Shown here in pieces: positions 7,448 to 18,069 of a DNA stretch of 64,000 bases. The translations under genes were made by a program, and so were the position numbers. The notes under the pieces were generated by a model. It searched no databases and was not told where the DNA came from. It saw nothing but the letters and a program-made list of their open reading frames with translations. Origin of the DNA: Phycisphaerales bacterium (GTDB taxonomy: Bacteria; Planctomycetota; Phycisphaerae; Phycisphaerales; UBA1924); contig JADLFE010000009.1 in NCBI GenBank assembly GCA_020845755.1, positions 264,092 through 328,091 of the forward strand, given 5' to 3'. The first letter of the stretch is position 1, and each line of letters opens with the position of its first letter.

Positions 7448-10069
7448 GTGTCAGGACGACCTTCTGTTCGGCGTCGTGGATTGACCCTTGCGCTCGGGCT
7501 TGCGCTGCTGGCCGGACGTGCGGGCGCCCAACCACATGACGACGGCCTGCCGGAACTCAACCCCGCGGTGCAGACGCTGCTCAAAGCGCCGTACCTCTCC
7601 GACACCGAGCGTCGTCGGCTGCGGGTCGAGCACGGCGTATGGGAACAGGCCGACCTCGCCGAGCCGGCGCTCGCCGCGCGGGCCGCGCTGCTCTCGGGGC
7701 GTTACACCGACGAATCGCTCTCGAATCCTGAGGCCGCACCCGAAGATCGCGCCGAGGCACTGCTCCGCATCGGTGACGCGCGCCGCGCGCTGGAAGTTCT
7801 GACCGGCGCCACGTCGCTCCGCGCCCTGCGGCTGATCACCGAAGCATCCGAAGACCTCGGCGACACGGCCCGCGCCACCGAGGCGATCAAGGCGACGCGC
7901 ACGCGCCTCGAGGATTTCGCGGCGCTCACCGGCGATGACATCAGCGAGGGTGTGCGGACGCTCCTCATCGCCTCGCGACGCGGCCCGGGCGACCTCCCCG
8001 ATTTCAACGCGCTCATGCAGATGCTGGGCGAGGCGCGCACGTCCAAGGATCCGCTCTCGTGGCGTGTGGCGCTGAGTGAGGCTCAACTGCTGCTCGACAA
8101 GGACAATCCCGGCGAGGCGTTCACGGCGCTTGAGCAGGCGCTGTCGCTCAATCCCAGGGCCGCCGAATCGATCAACCTGCTCGTGCAGGTGACGATCTCG
8201 CAGATGGACGTGGCGCAGGTGATGTCCCGGGTGGAAACACTCGACGAACTCTCGGGCGGTACATCGCTCGACGGGATGCTGGCGTTGGCGCGCCTCCGCC
8301 TCTACCAGCGCGATCCAAGCGCCGCGATCGAGATGATCGACGCGATCCTGGCGCTCCATCCCTCGCAGCGCGAGGCGCTCGCGATGCGTGCGGCCGCGAG
8401 CGCGTCGCACTTTGACGACGCGGGCACCGAGCGTGATCTTGCGGCGTTTGCGAAGGTGTGGCCCGGATCGGGCGCGGGGCTTGTTGAAGTCGGGCTTGCG
8501 CAGAGCGGGGCGCGTCAGTATGAGGACGCGGAGAAGACGCTGCGTGCCGCGTGTTCCAAAGCGCCAGGGTGGGCCGAGGCGTGGATCGAACTGGGCCTGG
8601 TGCAGGCGCAGGCGGGGCGGGATGACGCCGCGCGCGAATCGCTCGACGAAGCTCGCCGCCTCGATCCCTTCAACATCCGCGCCGCCAACACGCTCACGAT
8701 GCTGACGGACCTTGCGCGGTTCAAGTCGATCGAGAGCGAGCATTTCATCGTGCGTTACAAAGAGGGCGACGACCTCGTGCTCGCCCGCGAGATGCCAGCG
8801 GTGCTGGAGAAGATCTACGAGCGTGTGACCGGCAACGGCCCGGGCGGGATCGACCACAAGCCCGCGGGGAGGACGTTGATCGATCTCATGCCCGATCACG
8901 CGATGTTCGCCGTGCGGATCACAGGCATGCCGCAACTGCACACGATCGCGGCGGCGACTGGCCCGCTGGTTGCGATGGAGGCGCCGCGCGTGGGCGCGGG
9001 GCACTCGACGGGGGTGTACGACTGGTCGCGGGTGATCCAGCACGAGTTCACGCACACGGTCACGCTCTCGCGCACCAAGAACCGTCTGCCGCACTGGTTC
9101 ACGGAGGCGTCGGCGGTGTATCTGGAGGATGCGCCGCGGGACGAATCGCGTTGCATGATGCTGGCGCGGGCGTTGGACAACGACCAGTTGTTTGACCTGG
9201 ACACGATCAACGTTGCGTTCGCGCGTCCGCAGAAGGCGCAGGATCGCGGGATGGCGTACGCGCAGGGTCACTGGATGTACGAGTTCATCGTGGAGAAATG
9301 GGGCGCGGGCGCGCCGCTGAAAATGATGGACCAGTACGCCGCCGGTGTGCGCGAGGCCCAGGCGATGGAGTCCGTGCTCGGCGTGTCGCGCGTGGCATTC
9401 CTCGATCAGTTCAAGTCCTGGGCGCGTGCACAGGTGGTATCGTGGGGTCTTGCGATGCCCGAAGGGATACCCAGCGTGAAGGAACTGCTCGCGCAGAGCA
9501 AGTCCGAGGGCGGGAGCGGCACAACCCCTACGCCCGAACTGATCGACGGGTGGCTGAAGAAGTACCCGGGTCACCCGCAGGTGCTGGAACTGGCGGTGTC
9601 GGCGGCGCTGGACAAGAACGAGGGCAAGGTCAGCGACGAAGTGGTGCCGCTGATCGAGCGGTTCGCGCTCGCGGCGCCGGTGAAGCACCTGCCGCACCGC
9701 GTGCTGGCGAAGTTTTATCTCGACAAGGGTGATGGAGAGAGGGCGATTCCGCACCTGGAGTTCATGGACATCCGGGAGGTGTACAACCCGGCGATCGCGG
9801 TGGAACTCTCGAAGCGGTATGCCGCACTGAGCCGTTGGGAGGAGGCGTTCCAGAAGTCGGAGCGTGCCACGCGCATCGCGCCCTACGACGCCGCCAATCG
9901 CGAACTGGCCGCGACCATGGCGATCAAGGCCGGGCATTTGGACGCCGCGGCCCGGCACATCGACGCGCTCACGATCCTGGAGCCCGACCGCGAGGTCCAT
10001 CGCAAGCGATTGGAAGCGGTCAAGAAGTTGATGCAGGCGACTCCGCCGTCGGGGCCGGGCGGGAATTGA
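7448..10069 (+). CDS. Secreted TPR-repeat metallopeptidase (peptidase MA/gluzincin-like)
   Basis: The 873-residue protein starts at a GTG with AGGAG upstream and has a signal peptide (LTLALGLALLAGRAGAQ). Residues about 60-430 contain several TPR-type helical pairs (for example AWIELGLVQAQAGRDDAARESLDEARRLDP near 380). A gluzincin-type zinc site follows: HEFTH near 531 with a downstream Glu in the HWFTEASAVYLED helix. That arrangement is typical of the peptidase MA-like family. The C-terminal third returns to TPR-like helices (ERAIPHLEFMDIREVYNPAIAVELSKRY). It probably acts in the periplasm or on the surface. The last 50 nt overlap the convergent plsC-like gene. Confidence 0.8.
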   Translation: MSGRPSVRRRGLTLALGLALLAGRAGAQPHDDGLPELNPAVQTLLKAPYLSDTERRRLRVEHGVWEQADLAEPALAARAALLSGRYTDESLSNPEAAPEDRAEALLRIGDARRALEVLTGATSLRALRLITEASEDLGDTARATEAIKATRTRLEDFAALTGDDISEGVRTLLIASRRGPGDLPDFNALMQMLGEARTSKDPLSWRVALSEAQLLLDKDNPGEAFTALEQALSLNPRAAESINLLVQVTISQMDVAQVMSRVETLDELSGGTSLDGMLALARLRLYQRDPSAAIEMIDAILALHPSQREALAMRAAASASHFDDAGTERDLAAFAKVWPGSGAGLVEVGLAQSGARQYEDAEKTLRAACSKAPGWAEAWIELGLVQAQAGRDDAARESLDEARRLDPFNIRAANTLTMLTDLARFKSIESEHFIVRYKEGDDLVLAREMPAVLEKIYERVTGNGPGGIDHKPAGRTLIDLMPDHAMFAVRITGMPQLHTIAAATGPLVAMEAPRVGAGHSTGVYDWSRVIQHEFTHTVTLSRTKNRLPHWFTEASAVYLEDAPRDESRCMMLARALDNDQLFDLDTINVAFARPQKAQDRGMAYAQGHWMYEFIVEKWGAGAPLKMMDQYAAGVREAQAMESVLGVSRVAFLDQFKSWARAQVVSWGLAMPEGIPSVKELLAQSKSEGGSGTTPTPELIDGWLKKYPGHPQVLELAVSAALDKNEGKVSDEVVPLIERFALAAPVKHLPHRVLAKFYLDKGDGERAIPHLEFMDIREVYNPAIAVELSKRYAALSRWEEAFQKSERATRIAPYDAANRELAATMAIKAGHLDAAARHIDALTILEPDREVHRKRLEAVKKLMQATPPSGPGGN

Positions 10070-10763
10070 TCGGCCATCCGGTCCACGCCTGATATCGCGC
10101 CTGCAGGTCCTTCACGATCTCGCCGGCGCTCATGTTCATTGCGGGGTAATCGATCACGGGGAAGAAGCGCACGCGTGCGTGGCTGGGGCGGAAGAGGCTT
10201 CCCCAGGCGGTGGGCGTAGCGGGCGTGCCGTCGATCACAACCGGGAGCACCCGGGCCTTGCCGCGTGAGACGAGGAGCCCGACACCTGGGGCGAATGGTC
10301 GGAGTTGGCGAGGGGGTCGTTCGATCCCGCCTTCGGGGAAGATTCCGAGCACGCCGCCGTCGTTCAGCACGCGTAGCGAGGCGCGGATCGCTGCAGCATC
10401 GCGCGATTCCTGATCGATGCCGATGATCTCAAAGAACTGCCACACCGCCTCGAACTGAGGGAGGCGCATGCGGTTGGCCATGATCCATCGGATGTAGAAG
10501 GGGCACGCCACCTGGACGAGTACGGGGTCGATCCCGGCCGTGTGATTGACGACAACGACCAGCGGCCCGGGATGGCGCGAGACGGGCAGGTGCTCCCGCC
10601 CCTGGACGCGACACCGATGGATGAAGGTGGCCAAGAACTTTCCGAGGAGCGTGGCCAGGCCGGTCGGCACGTCCTGTCTCGGATTGTTCAAGAGCCAACA
10701 GCACGCCGCTCCGATCGGCGCGAGCAGTGCAAGGATGGTCAGGATTGTCAGGAGGTAGGCCAT
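10020..10763 (-). CDS. 1-acylglycerol-3-phosphate acyltransferase family (PlsC-like)
   Basis: The 247-residue protein has an N-terminal membrane helix (MAYLLTILTILALLAPIGAA) and the two acyltransferase signatures: the catalytic NHTAGIDP block (NHX4D, residues 73-80) and FPEGG (142-146), with PVVIDGTP near 175. Members transfer an acyl chain to lysophosphatidate or related lipids at the membrane. The Thr/Ala after the catalytic His is a variation tolerated in the family, and the exact acceptor cannot be read from sequence. It overlaps the convergent peptidase gene by 50 nt at its 3' end and faces ftsK across 134 bp. Confidence 0.87.
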   Translation of the reverse strand: MAYLLTILTILALLAPIGAACCWLLNNPRQDVPTGLATLLGKFLATFIHRCRVQGREHLPVSRHPGPLVVVVNHTAGIDPVLVQVACPFYIRWIMANRMRLPQFEAVWQFFEIIGIDQESRDAAAIRASLRVLNDGGVLGIFPEGGIERPPRQLRPFAPGVGLLVSRGKARVLPVVIDGTPATPTAWGSLFRPSHARVRFFPVIDYPAMNMSAGEIVKDLQARYQAWTGWPINSRPAPTAESPASTS

Positions 10764-10897
10764 GAGGGGGCGGAGTCTATGAATCGGACCGACGGGTCGT
10801 CGCCCACGAGACCTTGTGGTTGGTTTTTGATTGGGTTTGCAGGTCCTTGCGCGGAAATTGTCCCGGGGCCGATCAGGAATCCGATCTTGGGTGCGAT

Positions 10898-13800
10898 ATG
10901 GCAGATTCTCGCAAGTCGTCTCGCGGTGGGCGCTCCCGGTCGTCGGCCGACACGGTCGGTCTTGGCCGAAGGCTCCTCCTGATTTCGCTCCTCCTCGCGT
11001 GGGCGTTTGTCGCGGCGAGCCTCATCGGGTTCAACCGCGCCGACCCACCCACGCACGTTGTATGGCCCGCCAACGACCCGGTCGCCAATTGGTGCGGGCC
11101 GTTCGGGGCATCGACGGCCTATGTGCTGTACCGCCTTCTTGGGTACGCGGCGTGGGTCATTGTGATCCTTGTCGGCCTGGGGCTGCTGTCGACGGCGATG
11201 GGCGGGAAGGTTCGGCATGCGGCGGTTCGCCTTATCGGTGCGGTGATGATGACGATCGCCGCGGCGGGCCTGCAGAACCTGATGGCGCCGCTCTCTGGGC
11301 CGCTCCCGGATCTGGCTGGCGGCACGACGGGGGTGGTGACGGCGGCCGAACTCGGCGACCGCTTCGGGACGCTCGGCTCGTTCCTGTGGCTGGCGCTGAT
11401 GGGGATCCTTGGGTCGGTCGTCGCGATCGATGAGATCGTGTCGGCGCTGACGGGATGGACGATGCGGTTTGCGCGAGAGCGGGCGGTGCCGGCGGCGGTC
11501 ACGGCGGGGAGGTTTACCGGGGAGATCGCGGGCGAGGCGGCGATCGCGGCGAGCAAATCGGCTGCACGGACGGGCGGCGGGATCTTTGGAGCATTGGCGG
11601 GTCTGCTGCGGCGTGAGAGCAAGCCGAAGGTTCGCAGCAACGACATCGACGACGACACGACGATCCCCGAGGGCGACACGCTCAAGAGCAAGCGGAAGCG
11701 TAAGGGCAAGGAAGATCTCGCGCCCGCCGAGGCCGAGGCGCTCGACGCCGAGAGCGTCGAGGGCGTGGGTGTCGTCACCGAACTCAAGCCCAAGGGTAAG
11801 AAGGGCAAGGGCGACGAAGTCCGCGCGGACGCCGGCGCGATCGAGGGCGACGAATCCGCGAACGACGCGGACGCCGAGGATGCCGAAGTTGAAAAGCCCG
11901 CGCGGAAGTCGGGCAAGAAGGCAGGCGTCGAGAAGGTCGCGGCTGCGGACGAGGACGATGACCAGTCTGACGACGACGCGGAATCGCCCGTCGACGAAGA
12001 GGACGACGAAGATGCCGCCGGCGCACCGCAGGTGTACAGCGAGGATGCACTGCGGGAGAAGATCGCCAAGCTTCCCATTCTGTTTGGGCAGAAGGACAAG
12101 AAGCTTGCGACGGCGGAGGACCTGAAGGGCGTGCAGTCGGCCGACGACCCGACGCTCGCGAGCGTGCCCGCGGCGGTCGAGCCCTCGCGCCCCTACGAGT
12201 TCCCCTCCCTCGACCTCCTCGAAGTCCCAGAAGAGAACTTCAACGCCAAGCTCGAGGAATACGTCCGCGATCAGGCGACGGCCCTTGAGAGCGCTCTGCG
12301 CCAGTACCGCATCGACGGCGAGGTGGTCGGCATCGAGTCCGGACCGGTCATTACGCTCTACGACGTCAGGCTAGCGCCCGGCACCAAGGTCGCGGCGATC
12401 TCGGCCGTATCGAGCGATATCGCTCGCGCCCTGAAGGCGATCAACATCCGCATCGTTCCCAACCAGGTTGGGCGCGACACGGTGGGCATCGAGGTCCCGA
12501 ACACGCAGAAGGAGAAGGTCCGTCTGCGCGAACTGATGGGCAAGAGCGAGACCTTCGCGGGCATGAAGCTCCCGATGTTCCTGGGGAAGGACGCCTCTGG
12601 CGAGGTGCTGATCGAAGACCTGACGAAGATGCCGCACATGCTCATCGCCGGCACGACCGGCTCGGGCAAGAGCGTGTGCATGAACACGATCATCATGAGT
12701 TTCCTCTACACGAAGAAGCCCAGCGAGCTCAAGCTCGTGCTGGTCGACCCCAAGATGGTCGAGATGAGCCAGTTCAAGGACATCCCGCACCTGATGTGCC
12801 CGGTCGTAACGGAGATGTCCAAGGCAGCCGCGATCCTGGAGTGGGCGACCCACAAGATGGACGAGCGTTACGAACTGCTCGCCGAGGCGGGCTGCCGCGA
12901 CATCGCGTCGTACAACGGGCTGTCGTGGGAAGAACTCAAGGAACGCTTCCGCCCGCAGAACGAGGCGGAGGAGGCGAAGATCCCGCGGAAGTTGCCGTAC
13001 ATGGTGTTCATCATCGACGAGCTTGCGGACCTGATGATGACGGCCAAGGAGGTGGAGAGCCACATCATCCGCATCGCCCAGAAGGCTCGCGCCGTCGGCA
13101 TCCACCTGATCCTGGCGACGCAGCGTCCGCAGGCGAACGTTGTAACGGGCCTGATCAAGTCGAACATGCCATGCCGGGTGTCGTTCAAGGTCGCCAGCGG
13201 CATGGACTCGCGTATCGTGCTCGATCACAAGGGGGGCGAACTGCTGCTTGGGCACGGCGACATGCTGTTCTTGTCGCCGCGGAGCAACAAACTGACCCGC
13301 GCCCAGGGCACTCTCGTGGACGATCTGGAAATCCGGCGTGTCGTGCGGTTCATGCGCGACATCGCGACGCCATCGTTCGAGCGGCAGTTGGTTGCGTTGC
13401 GTTCGGCGCCCGATGAATCGGGAACGGGCCTCGGCGGACTGACGGACGAGGAGCGTGCCATGGCCAGCGCCAACAACTCCTCGGCGTCGCTCGCGGCGGC
13501 GCAGGAGGACCCGCTGTTCCCGCGTGCGGTGGAGATTGTTCTCGAAACGCGTCGTGGATCGGTGTCGCTGCTGCAGCGGCGCCTGGCGATCGGGTACACG
13601 AGGGCGAGCCGCCTTATTGACCTCATGGGGATCGCGGGCATCATCTCGGATCACAAGGGCTCCGTCGCCCGCGACGTGCTGATTACCCCGGCCGACTGGG
13701 AAGCGATGAAGAAACTCGCATCGGCGCAGGGCCTGGCGAGCGGTGAGAAGCAGGGCGACCTTTTCAACACGAGCGCGACGGCCAGCACGCCAGCGGGCGG

Positions 13801-13945
13801 TGACGCCGTCAACGAGGCCGACGACACCGAGGAAGCGCCGTTCGACGACGGGCCGCCCGAGGTTGAAGACACTGTGGAGGACGAGGACGAGTTCCCTGAT
13901 GCCTTCGTCGAGGACGAAGACAAAGACACGCCGTCGCGGCGGTGA
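10898..13945 (+). CDS. ftsK: DNA translocase FtsK/SpoIIIE
   Basis: FtsK pumps chromosomal DNA through the closing septum. The 1015-residue protein has four N-terminal membrane helices (about 20-190). A strongly acidic/basic low-complexity linker (about 240-395) follows, then the alpha/beta motor with Walker A GTTGSGKS near 585 and Walker B FIIDELADLM near 704. A C-terminal winged-helix gamma domain (about 868-945, DPLFPRAVEIVLETRRGSVSLLQRRLAIGYTRAS) is the part that reads polar KOPS/SRS sequences. A further acidic tail ends the protein. I chose the ATG at 10898 because it directly precedes the Ser/Arg-rich cytoplasmic N-terminus; the frame is open to 10814. No strong ribosome site is visible. 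Confidence 0.95.
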   Translation: MADSRKSSRGGRSRSSADTVGLGRRLLLISLLLAWAFVAASLIGFNRADPPTHVVWPANDPVANWCGPFGASTAYVLYRLLGYAAWVIVILVGLGLLSTAMGGKVRHAAVRLIGAVMMTIAAAGLQNLMAPLSGPLPDLAGGTTGVVTAAELGDRFGTLGSFLWLALMGILGSVVAIDEIVSALTGWTMRFARERAVPAAVTAGRFTGEIAGEAAIAASKSAARTGGGIFGALAGLLRRESKPKVRSNDIDDDTTIPEGDTLKSKRKRKGKEDLAPAEAEALDAESVEGVGVVTELKPKGKKGKGDEVRADAGAIEGDESANDADAEDAEVEKPARKSGKKAGVEKVAAADEDDDQSDDDAESPVDEEDDEDAAGAPQVYSEDALREKIAKLPILFGQKDKKLATAEDLKGVQSADDPTLASVPAAVEPSRPYEFPSLDLLEVPEENFNAKLEEYVRDQATALESALRQYRIDGEVVGIESGPVITLYDVRLAPGTKVAAISAVSSDIARALKAINIRIVPNQVGRDTVGIEVPNTQKEKVRLRELMGKSETFAGMKLPMFLGKDASGEVLIEDLTKMPHMLIAGTTGSGKSVCMNTIIMSFLYTKKPSELKLVLVDPKMVEMSQFKDIPHLMCPVVTEMSKAAAILEWATHKMDERYELLAEAGCRDIASYNGLSWEELKERFRPQNEAEEAKIPRKLPYMVFIIDELADLMMTAKEVESHIIRIAQKARAVGIHLILATQRPQANVVTGLIKSNMPCRVSFKVASGMDSRIVLDHKGGELLLGHGDMLFLSPRSNKLTRAQGTLVDDLEIRRVVRFMRDIATPSFERQLVALRSAPDESGTGLGGLTDEERAMASANNSSASLAAAQEDPLFPRAVEIVLETRRGSVSLLQRRLAIGYTRASRLIDLMGIAGIISDHKGSVARDVLITPADWEAMKKLASAQGLASGEKQGDLFNTSATASTPAGGDAVNEADDTEEAPFDDGPPEVEDTVEDEDEFPDAFVEDEDKDTPSRR

Positions 13946-13968
13946 GTAAGGCGTACACGGGACGATGC

Positions 13969-13992
13969 ATGCGGGCCCACGGGGGCCCGCAT
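13969..13992. terminator. Bidirectional hairpin terminator between ftsK and the DUF1501 gene
   Basis: A perfect 10-bp stem (ATGCGGGCCC at 13969-13978 with GGGCCCGCAT at 13983-13992) has an ACGG loop and is followed on the plus strand by TTCATTT. It lies between two convergent genes. Confidence 0.7.
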
Positions 13993-14007
13993 TTCATTTC
14001 CGGGGAC

Positions 14008-15465
14008 TCACGCCAGCAGCGCCTTCACCACTTTGCCGTGGACATCGGTGAGCCTGAAGTCGCGGCCTTGGAATCGATAGGTGAGGCGTTCGTGGTCCAT
14101 GCCCAGGATGTGCAGGATGGTGGCCTGGAGATCGTGGATGTGGACGGGGTCCTTGGTGATGCGATACCCGAGTTCGTCGGTGGCGCCGTGGACGTAGCCG
14201 CGTTTGACGCCGGCGCCGGCCATCCAGATGGAGAAGCAGTGCGGGTGGTGATCGCGGCCGAGGTATGTTGAGCCGTTGCGGGCCTCGTTCATGGCTGTGC
14301 GTCCGAACTCGCCGCTGAAGATGACGAGGGTGTCGTCGAGCAGTCCGCGTTGCTTGAGGTCTTTGATGAGAGCGGCGACGGGGCGGTCCATCTCCTTGCA
14401 CTTGTTCGGGAGGTGTGTGATGAGGTCGTCGCTGGGCCCGGTGCCGTGGATATCCCATCCCCAGTCGAAGATCTGGACGAATCGCACGCCGCGTTCGACG
14501 AGTCGGCGTGCCAGGAGGCAGTTGTTGGCGAGCGACTGTTTGCCTGGGGCAGTGCCGTACATCTCGTGGACCTCGGGCGGTTCCTTGGAGATGTCCATGA
14601 CGTCGGGGACGGAGACCTGCATTCGGAACGCGAGTTCGTATTGGCTGATGCGAGTGAGCGTTTCGTCGTCGCCGAAGTATGCGGCTTGTTTCTCGTTGAG
14701 ATCGCGCAGCGCGTCGAGGCTGCGGCGTCGCCCGGCACGGTCCATGCCGGGCGGATCGGAGACATAGAGCACGGGATCGCCGACGGTGCGGCATTGCACG
14801 CCTTGATAGACGCTGGGGAGCCAGCCAGAACCGAATGTGGCTTTACCGCCGTCGGGCTGGCGGCCGCCGCTGACGAGGACGACGAATCCGGGCAGGTCGG
14901 AGTTGTCGGTGCCCAGGCCGTAGGTCGCCCATGCGCCCATCGAGGGGCGTTCGGGACGCGGCGCACCGGTGTATAGGAAGAGTTGAGCGGGCGCGTGGTT
15001 GAACTGATCGGTGAACATCGAGTTGATGAGCGTGACCTCATCGCTGATGGATTGGAAGTGAGGGAGGAGTTCTGAGGTTGTGATGCCGGCTTGGCCGTGC
15101 GGCGCGAACTTGTAGGGCGAGCCGAGGATGGTGGGGTGGCCCTTGATGAAGGCGAAGCGCTCCATCTGCAGGAAGGAGTCGGGGCAGGGCTGGCCGTTGA
15201 GTTCGGTGAGTTTCGGCTTGGGGTCGAAGAGGTCCTGCTGAGGGGGCGAGCCGGCCATGTGGAGATAGATGACGCGCTTGGCGCGTGGGACGAAGTGAGG
15301 CGCGCGCGGGGCCATCGGGTCGCTTGTCGCGCCCGAGAGCGCGGCGCTGGCGGCGCGTCCGTCCAGGAGCGAGAAGGCCAGAGCACCCAGCCCGAACTTC
15401 CCGAGGAAATGGCGGCGGGTCGTGGCGTGTGATTTTTCGTGGAAGAGGTTCATCCGCTTGCTCAC
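14008..15465 (-). CDS. DUF1501 family protein with Tat signal
   Basis: The 485-residue protein starts with a twin-arginine signal (TTRRHFLGKFGLGALAFSLL). It matches the DUF1501 family (alkaline-phosphatase-like fold, close to sulfatases): RVIYLHMAGSPPQQDLFDPKP, a GRQPDGGKATFGSGWLP loop, and a C-terminal metal-site-like block IFSGEFGRTAMN...LGRDHHPHCFSIWMAGAGVKRG. In planctomycetes DUF1501 genes almost always sit next to DUF1549/DUF1553 cytochrome-like genes, as here. The biochemical reaction is not established. It is the last gene of the minus-strand operon starting at 19634, separated by 63 nt from its upstream neighbour and ended by the hairpin at 13969-13992. Confidence 0.92.
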   Translation of the reverse strand: MSKRMNLFHEKSHATTRRHFLGKFGLGALAFSLLDGRAASAALSGATSDPMAPRAPHFVPRAKRVIYLHMAGSPPQQDLFDPKPKLTELNGQPCPDSFLQMERFAFIKGHPTILGSPYKFAPHGQAGITTSELLPHFQSISDEVTLINSMFTDQFNHAPAQLFLYTGAPRPERPSMGAWATYGLGTDNSDLPGFVVLVSGGRQPDGGKATFGSGWLPSVYQGVQCRTVGDPVLYVSDPPGMDRAGRRRSLDALRDLNEKQAAYFGDDETLTRISQYELAFRMQVSVPDVMDISKEPPEVHEMYGTAPGKQSLANNCLLARRLVERGVRFVQIFDWGWDIHGTGPSDDLITHLPNKCKEMDRPVAALIKDLKQRGLLDDTLVIFSGEFGRTAMNEARNGSTYLGRDHHPHCFSIWMAGAGVKRGYVHGATDELGYRITKDPVHIHDLQATILHILGMDHERLTYRFQGRDFRLTDVHGKVVKALLA

Positions 15466-15528
15466 TTTCGGTCTCTGCGTTCACGCCTGCCCGGTTGCGT
15501 CGCTTGCTTGCGCGATTGATTGCCGCGC

Positions 15529-18069
15529 CTAGTTCTTCGTCAGCGTTTCATCGAGGTTGAGGACGACATTGGCGACGACGGTCCATGCCGCGAGTTCCGG
15601 CGCGTTCATGCCGTCGGGCAGAGGCCCGAGAGGATCGGTCGCCATCTTGATCGCAATATCGCTGTGGGCGGTGTAGTGGGCCAACTCGCCTTCATAGAGC
15701 GAGAGCAACCGCTCGGCCTCGCCTGCTCGCGGGGTGCGACCGATGCAGAGCCTGATCATGTACGCGGCGCGGGACTTGGGTTCGCTGCCGCCCTCGAGCA
15801 CGGCGCGGCGGGCGAGGCCCTGGGCCGCCTCGACGAAGACGGGGTCGTTGAGTGTCGTGAGCGCCTGGAGCGGCGTGTTGGTGCGGATGCGGCGCGGGAG
15901 GCAGCTCTCGCGGCTGCCGGCGTCGAAGGTCATCATCGAGGGATACGGGGCGGTGCGGCGGATGAAGGTGTAGAGCGCGCGGCGGAAGCGATCTTCGCCC
16001 GCGCTGAGCACCCACGAATCGCCGCTGTAGGGCATGGCCCAGATGCCGTCGGGCTGGCGCGGGAAGACCGACGGGCCGTAGAGTTTGCTGGAGAGCAGGC
16101 CCGCGGCGGAGAGGGCGGAATCGCGGAGCATTTCGGCGTCGAGGCGGAAGCGCGGGCCGCGCCAAAGGAGGCGGTTGCGAGCATCGCGCTCCATGCACTC
16201 GGCGCGGGCGCGTGAGGCCTGGCGATACGTCGCGCTCGTAACGATCGCCTTGCAGAGTTGCTTCATGCTCCAGCCGTGGTCCATGAACTCGACGGCGAGC
16301 GCGTCGAGGAGCGCGGGGTGGGTGGGCATCGGCGCCTGCGAGCCGAAGTCCTCGACGGTTTCGACGAGGCCGACGCCGAAGAATTGCTCCCACCAGCGGT
16401 TGACGGTGACGCGGGCCGCCAGCGGGTTGCCGCGGTCGACGAGCCAGCGAGCGAAGCCCAGACGATTGCGCGGCTGGTTTTCGCGGAGGTTGCCGTAGGC
16501 GACGGGCACGCCGGGCTCGACCGGATCACCCTGGTTGAGGAAACTGCCTTTGATATGGATCTTGGTCGTGCGTCGTTGGTCGGGCGGACGCTCGCGCATG
16601 ATGGGGATCGATGGGAGCTTGGCGCGCTGGGCGTCGGCCTCGGCGCGGGCGGCGTCGCGGGCCTTGGTCAGGCGATCGACCTCGGCCTTGCCCGCGTCGG
16701 TCGCATCGTTCTTAGCGACGGACGCGGCGAGTTCAGCCTCGCGATCGCGGAGCGCGGCATCGAGGGCCGCGAGTTTGGCCTTGTCTTCCGGCGTCCCGAC
16801 CATGAACGTGGGCGATTCGTCGGGTTTGTCGGCGTCCTGGGTCTGATCGAGCATCGCGAACAGGCCGTAGTACTCGTGCTGCGAGACGGGGTCATACTTG
16901 TGCGAGTGGCACTGGGCGCAGCCGGCGGTGACGCCCATCCAGACCTGCATGGTGGTGTTGACGCGATCGACGATGGCGGCGGAGCGGAACTCTTCGTCGT
17001 CGGTGCCGCCCTCGTCGTTGTTCATCGTGTTGCGATGGAACGCGGTGGCGACGAGGTCGTCGTCGCTGGAGTTGTCGAGCAGGTCGCCGGCGATCTGCGC
17101 CACGCTGAAGCGATCGAAGGGCATATCGCTGTTGAAGGCGCGGATGACCCAGTCGCGGTAGGGCCAGATCGTGCGGCGATCGTCCTTTTCGTAGCCCTTG
17201 GTGTCGGCAAAGCGCGCCAGGTCGAGCCACAGGCGGACCCAACGCTCGCCGTAGGCGTTGCTGGCGAGCAGGCGATCGACGACGCGTTCGTAGGCGGCAT
17301 CGCTGGTGTCGGCGAGGAAATCGTCGATCTCCTTCGGCGCGGGCGGCAGGCCGGTCAGGTCGAGCGAGACGCGACGCAGGAGCGTTTCCTTGTCGGCCTC
17401 GGGCGAGGGCGAAAGCCCTTCCTTTTCAAGGCGGGCAAGCACGTGGGCATCGATGAAACTGCGGCACCACGCGGTGTTCTTCACGGCGGGCAACTCGCCC
17501 CGCACCGGCGGCACGAGCGACCAGTGGAGCTTGTACTCCGCGCCCTCTTCGATCCACTTCGACAGCGTCGCGACCTCCACGGGCGTGAGCGTTTTGTGCA
17601 TCTCGGGCGGCGGCATGCGCACGTCGTCGTCGCTGGACGAGACGCGCTTGATGAGTTCGCTCTCGCCGGGCTTGCCGGGGACGATGGCGCGATTGTTCTT
17701 CTTGGTCGGCGCGGTCGCGTGCTCGAGCGTGTCGAGGCGCAGGCCGCCTTCGGCTTTGGCCTCGTCCGGGCCGTGGCACTTGAAGCAGTTGTTGGAGAGG
17801 ATCGGACGGATGTCGGCGTTGAAGTCGACGTGGTCGGCGTCGGGCGGCGGGTCGCTCGCACGCGGCAGGCCAAGGCCCAGCATCAGGCCCGAAGCGAGCG
17901 CGAGTGTCGTGGCGGCGGTTGCGAGGGCGTGAATCGTGGACGTCGCGTGCACGCGGCCGACCGACCCGGACATTCGCCAAGCCTCAGGTGCGGCGTCCAA
18001 CGTTGGAGAACTCCCGTCGCGCTCGCGCGAGTGGGATTTCGTTGATGCGTCGTGGCGATCAAACTTCAT
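15529..18069 (-). CDS. Planctomycete cytochrome C (PSCyt1) - DUF1549 - DUF1553 protein
   Basis: The 846-residue secreted protein has a hydrophobic segment at about 48-66, then a PSCyt1 domain with one c-type heme motif (C95-F-K-C98-H99, followed by [14 protein letters not shown]). Next comes DUF1549 (about 140-350, [23 protein letters not shown]) and DUF1553 (about 500-800, [22 protein letters not shown] and [20 protein letters not shown]). These families are hallmark planctomycete proteins, thought to be extracytoplasmic redox or degradative factors, without a proven reaction. The ATG overlaps the upstream stop as TGATG. A GTG three bases earlier (18072) is an alternative start. It is coupled to both neighbours. 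Confidence 0.93.
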   Translation of the reverse strand: MKFDRHDASTKSHSRERDGSSPTLDAAPEAWRMSGSVGRVHATSTIHALATAATTLALASGLMLGLGLPRASDPPPDADHVDFNADIRPILSNNCFKCHGPDEAKAEGGLRLDTLEHATAPTKKNNRAIVPGKPGESELIKRVSSSDDDVRMPPPEMHKTLTPVEVATLSKWIEEGAEYKLHWSLVPPVRGELPAVKNTAWCRSFIDAHVLARLEKEGLSPSPEADKETLLRRVSLDLTGLPPAPKEIDDFLADTSDAAYERVVDRLLASNAYGERWVRLWLDLARFADTKGYEKDDRRTIWPYRDWVIRAFNSDMPFDRFSVAQIAGDLLDNSSDDDLVATAFHRNTMNNDEGGTDDEEFRSAAIVDRVNTTMQVWMGVTAGCAQCHSHKYDPVSQHEYYGLFAMLDQTQDADKPDESPTFMVGTPEDKAKLAALDAALRDREAELAASVAKNDATDAGKAEVDRLTKARDAARAEADAQRAKLPSIPIMRERPPDQRRTTKIHIKGSFLNQGDPVEPGVPVAYGNLRENQPRNRLGFARWLVDRGNPLAARVTVNRWWEQFFGVGLVETVEDFGSQAPMPTHPALLDALAVEFMDHGWSMKQLCKAIVTSATYRQASRARAECMERDARNRLLWRGPRFRLDAEMLRDSALSAAGLLSSKLYGPSVFPRQPDGIWAMPYSGDSWVLSAGEDRFRRALYTFIRRTAPYPSMMTFDAGSRESCLPRRIRTNTPLQALTTLNDPVFVEAAQGLARRAVLEGGSEPKSRAAYMIRLCIGRTPRAGEAERLLSLYEGELAHYTAHSDIAIKMATDPLGPLPDGMNAPELAAWTVVANVVLNLDETLTKN

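Noticed and set aside
7451..10000. 849-codon minus-strand ORF opposite the TPR peptidase
   Set aside because: It is an Arg/His-rich antisense shadow; the plus-strand gene has signal peptide, TPRs and a zinc motif.
16258..18045. 595-codon plus-strand ORF opposite the DUF1549/DUF1553 gene
   Set aside because: It is the antisense shadow of a strong gene in GC-rich DNA; no ribosome site or family match.
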